Shown one piece after another: positions 61,079 through 64,000 of a stretch of DNA of 64,000 nucleotides; positions within the stretch are counted from its first letter, which is position 1, and the number at the start of each line of letters is the position of its first letter. The notes beneath the pieces were generated by a model. The model worked only from the letters and a program-made list of their open reading frames with translations. It made no database searches and was not told the origin of the DNA. The position numbers and the translations under genes were made by a program. This DNA is from Molossus alvarezi (Eukaryota > Chordata > Mammalia > Chiroptera > Molossidae): positions 1,302,001 to 1,366,000 of the forward strand of contig JBAWUJ010000040.1 of assembly GCA_037176705.1 (NCBI GenBank), written 5' to 3'.

Positions 61079-63467
61079 GTATCGTAATTTTTTTGGCATG
61101 ATTGTAAATGGGATTGTTTTTTCAGTTTCTCTTTCTGTGAGTTCATCATTGGTGTACAAGAATGCCTTCGATTTCTTGACGTTAATTTTGTATCCTGCTA
61201 CTTTGCCAAATTCATTTATTAAGTTTAGTAGATTTTTGATGGAGTATTTAGGGTTTTCTATGTATAATATCATGTTATCTGCAAATAATGACAATTTTAC
61301 TTCCTCCTTTCCAATTTGGATCCATTTTATTTTTTCTTCATGTCTGATTTCTGTGGCTAAGACTTCCAGTACAATGTTAAATAAGAGTGGTGAAAGTGGA
61401 CATCCCTGTCTTGTTCCTGTTCTTAATGGAAATATTTTTAGTTTCTGTCCATTGAGTATGATGTTGGCTGTAGGTCTTTCATATATGGCCTTTATTATGT
61501 CGAGATATGATCCCTCTATTCCAACATTGCTGAGCATTTTTAAAGAAATGGATGCTGGATTTTGTCGAATGCTTTTTCAGCATCTATTGATATGATTATG
61601 TGGGTTTTTTTCTTCATTTTGTTTATGTGGTGTATCATGTTTATTGATTTGCGAATATTGTACCAGCCTTGCATCCCTGGGATGAATCCCACTTGGTCAT
61701 GGTGAATAATTTTTTTGATGTATTTCTGGATCCGCTTTGCTAATATTTTGTTCAGGATTTTGGTGTCTATGTTCTTCAAGGATATTGGCCTGTAGTTTTC
61801 TTTCTTTGTAGTGTCTTTTTCTGGTTTTGGAATTAGAATTATGCTGGCCTCATAGAACGGGTTTGGAAGTCTTCCTTCTTCTTGAATTTTTGATATAGTT
61901 TGAGGAGAATGGGTGTTAGTTCTTTTTTGAATGTTCGGTAAAACTCCCCTGTGAAGCCAACTGGGCCTGGGCTTTGGTTTGCTGGGAGAGTCTTGATTAC
62001 CTCTTCAATTTCCTTAGTTGTTATTGGTCTGTTCAAATTTTCTATCTCTTCCGGGAGTAGTTTTGGGAGACTGTGTGTTTCTAGAAATTTGTCCATTTCG
62101 CTTAGATTGTCGAATTTGTTGCCATATAGTTATTCGTAGTAGTTGTTAATGATCTTTTGTATTTCCGTGGTGTTCGTTGTTACTTCTCCTCTTTCATTTC
62201 TGCTTTTGTGTATTTGGGTTCTCTCTCTTTGTTTCTTGGTGAGTCTAGCTAAGGGTCCATCAATCTTGTTTATCTTTTCGAAAAACCAGCTCTTTCTTTC
62301 ATTGATCCTTTGAATTGTTTTTTTGGTCTCTATGTCATTTATTTCTGCTCTGATCTTTACTATTTCCTTCCTTCTACATGCTCTGGGGTTTTCTTTTTGT
62401 TTGCTTTCTAATTCTTTAAGTTGTGAGGTTAGACAGTCAATTAGAAATTTTTCTTGTTTTTTGAGGTAGGCCTATAGTGCTTTGAACTTCCCTCTCAGAA
62501 CTGCTTTCGCTGCATCCCATAGATTTTGTGTTGTTGTGTGTTCATTTTCATTGGTTTCCAGAAAGTTTTTAATTTCTTCCTTGATCTCCTCGGTGACCCA
62601 TTCATTGTTTAATAACATGCTATTTAGCCTCCATGTGTTGAAATGTCTTTGCATGTTCTTGTTGCAATTGATTTCTAGTTTCATGCCATTGTGATCTGAG
62701 AAGATGCTTGATATGATTTCAATCTTCTTGAACTTGTAGAGATTTAGTTTGTGTCCTATCATGTGGTCTATCTTTGAGAATGTCCCATGTGCACTTGAGA
62801 AGAATGTGTATTCTGTAGTTTTGGGGTGTAATTCTCTGTAGATATCTATTAAATCCATTTGGTTTAGTGCTTCATTTAGAGTCTCTGTTTCCTTGCTAAT
62901 TTTTTGCCTAGAGGATCTATCCAGTGCTGTCAACGGTGTGTTGAAGTCCCCTGCTATGATTGTATTGTTGTCGATTTTTCCTTGGAAGTCCTCCAGAAGA
63001 TTTTTAATATATTTTGGTGCTCCTATATTCGGTGCATATATATGTTTATCACAGTTAAATCTTCCTGTTGGATAGATCCTTTCAATATTATGTAGTGGCC
63101 TTTTTTGTCTCTAGTTATGGTCTTCATTTTGAAATCTATTTTATCAGATATGAGAATTGCTACCCCAGCGTTTTTTTGCTTTCCATTTGCTTGGAAAATT
63201 TTTTTCCATTCCTTCACTTTCAACCTATGTGAATCTTTTGTTGAGAGGTGGGTCTCTTGTAAACAACATATAGATGAGTCATGCTTTCTTATCCAATCAG
63301 CTACTCTGTGTCTTTTTATGGGAGGATTCAATCAATTTACGTTTAAGGTGATTATTGATATGTACTTATTTATTGCCATTTTTGTTTAGTGTGGTTCTAT
63401 TTTTCTTCCCATTTATACTGCTAATTATAGCAGTCCTTTTAACATTTCTTATAGTGCTGGTTTGGTG

Positions 63468-63838
63468 CTAATGTATTCCCTTAGCCTTTTTTTTGTCTGG
63501 GAAGCTCTTTATTTGATCTATTTTGAATGATAGCCTTGCTGGGTAGAGTAGTCTTGGATTCAGATTCTTGTTTTTCATGACTTTGATTACTTCATGCCAT
63601 TCTCTTCTGGCCTGTTGTGTTTCTTGTGAGAAGTCAGCTGAGAGCCTTATGGGGTTCCCTTTGTAGGTAACCTGTTGCTTATCTCTTGCTGCTTTTAGGA
63701 TTCTCTCTTTGTCTTTAATTTGTGGCATTTTACTTACTATGTGTCTTGGTGTGGGCCTGTTTGGGTTCTTCTTACTTGGGACTCTCTGTGCTTCTTGAAC
63801 TTGAATGCCTTCTTCCTTCACCAAATTAGGGAAGTTTT
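63468..63838 (-). pseudogene. L1 ORF1 C-terminal part, truncated by an LTR
   Basis: Minus-strand frame beginning at the LTR border with 'KNFPNLVKEEG' and ending at the stop at 63,468. It has the L1 ORF1p C-terminal signatures 'PRHIVSKMPQIKDKERIL', 'IRLSADFSQETQQARREWH' and 'LLYPARLSFKID', which belong to the RNA-binding and C-terminal domains of this RNA chaperone. About 120 codons remain, open throughout. The coiled-coil part would lie beyond the LTR, outside the window. Confidence 0.9.
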
Positions 63839-64000
63839 TGTACAGAATCGGGGGCGCTGCCGAATAAAACAGAGAAGAGACTGGAGAGCCAATCAGCCGA
63901 ATAAACAGGGATCAGGCTTTATTGGGTACACTCCGGGTGGGTTCACAGACTCCGGGGGTCGAGTCCTAGAAGCCGCGCTCAATGTAGGGGCTCCTGTCTT
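63839..64000 (-). mobile_element. End of an endogenous-retrovirus-like LTR, runs off the window
   Basis: L1 sequence stops abruptly and unrelated sequence begins with TGTACAG on the + strand, so on the minus strand the element ends in CTGTACA, as LTRs end in CA. On the minus strand an AATAAA signal is at 63,918-63,923, about 80 bp from that end, which suits an R-U5 region. The neighbouring 'GTACCCAATAAAGCC' resembles gammaretrovirus-type LTRs. L1 sequence follows directly with no primer-binding site, so this is a solo LTR or a 3' LTR. No viral gene is visible. The orientation is an inference. Confidence 0.6.

Larger units (their letters stand above)
59001..63379 (-). pseudogene. L1 ORF2 (endonuclease and reverse transcriptase), decayed
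   Basis: The start ATG is at 63,379 ('MAINKYISIITLNVN') and the stop at 59,001-59,003. Without the SINE insert this is about 1,270 codons, the normal L1 ORF2 length. The endonuclease comes first: 'SICCLQETHL' near 63.27 kb, then 'GTFSKIDH' and '[12 protein letters not shown]' near 62.7 kb. The reverse transcriptase follows, with '[17 protein letters not shown]' near 61.55 kb, '[15 protein letters not shown]' near 61.4 kb and the catalytic box near 61.28 kb. The box reads FADN where active L1 has FADD. The C-terminal Cys region '[14 protein letters not shown]' is near 59.4 kb. A stop lies after 'LNVN' close to the start. Further stops and frameshifts split it into about seven open pieces. Two SINEs interrupt it at 60.5-61.1 kb. 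Confidence 0.92.
58683..63838 (-). mobile_element. LINE-1, minus strand, cut at its 5' side by an LTR
   Basis: The element reads 3' to 5' along the + strand: A-rich tail at 58,683 next to the satellite, 3' untranslated region, ORF2, a spacer of about 88 bp, then the C-terminal part of ORF1. ORF1 stops where an LTR begins at 63,839. The L1 5' end is outside the window. ORF2 is full length but has several stops and frameshifts and contains two SINEs. It is an old, inactive copy. The right target-site duplication cannot be checked. Confidence 0.92.

Noticed and set aside
58688..63389. Plus-strand ORFs of 60-259 codons across the L1 and SINEs
   Set aside because: They are antisense to L1 ORF2, its 3' region and the SINEs, and show no independent domain.
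63839..64000. A retroviral gene or primer-binding site at the right edge
   Set aside because: Only LTR-like sequence is present; L1 sequence directly adjoins it, and no gag, pol or env reading frame is visible.

Overview
The window looks like mammalian nuclear DNA, most likely from a bat. The bat call rests on two tRNA-derived SINEs at 60.5-61.1 kb. They carry a pol III A box, a B box, a 'CATCGATGTTT'-type body and a 'GGCCGGTTTGGCTC' head, which match my recollection of the Ves family known from Chiroptera. A mammalian L1, a Tigger/pogo DNA transposon and an endogenous-retrovirus-like LTR agree with this. I cannot name the species. I see no intact host gene, RNA gene, CRISPR array or bacterial-type signal.

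Layout. About 56 of the 64 kb is one tandem satellite with a 24-bp monomer (roughly 2,300 copies). Its parts in order are AGCTAGTG, TTCCATGGAA, GGAACT; a common variant has ACTT in place of AGCT. The array switches strand three times. Block F1 (1-21,492) is read on the + strand, R1 (21,496-36,687) on the - strand, F2 (36,690-49,341) on the + strand and R2 (49,345-58,682) on the - strand. The two F-to-R switch points are copies of each other, about 27.85 kb apart, so a pair of opposed blocks seems to have been duplicated in tandem. Within blocks there are higher-order repeats: a 312-bp 13-mer at 17.9-21.2 kb, a 2.3-kb repeat in F2 and a 1.06-1.08-kb repeat in R2. R1 and F2 also contain matching inverted segments (30,695-31,430 and 40,470-41,183).

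Insertions in the satellite. F1 holds a 5'-truncated L1 3' end with target-site duplications (8,784-9,248). R1 holds a near-complete Tigger/pogo transposon (32,358-34,699) with 15-bp terminal inverted repeats, a TA duplication and a transposase gene broken by one frameshift and one stop. At 58,683 the array meets a minus-strand L1 with a full-length but decayed ORF2 (59,001-63,379) and the end of ORF1. Two SINEs lie inside ORF2. An LTR cuts ORF1 at 63,839 and runs off the window.

The many short ORFs in the satellite encode 8-residue repeats because 24 bp is 8 codons. They are open on both strands at once and I do not regard them as genes. The main item of interest is the strand-alternating organisation of a satellite whose monomer itself has two dyad centres.
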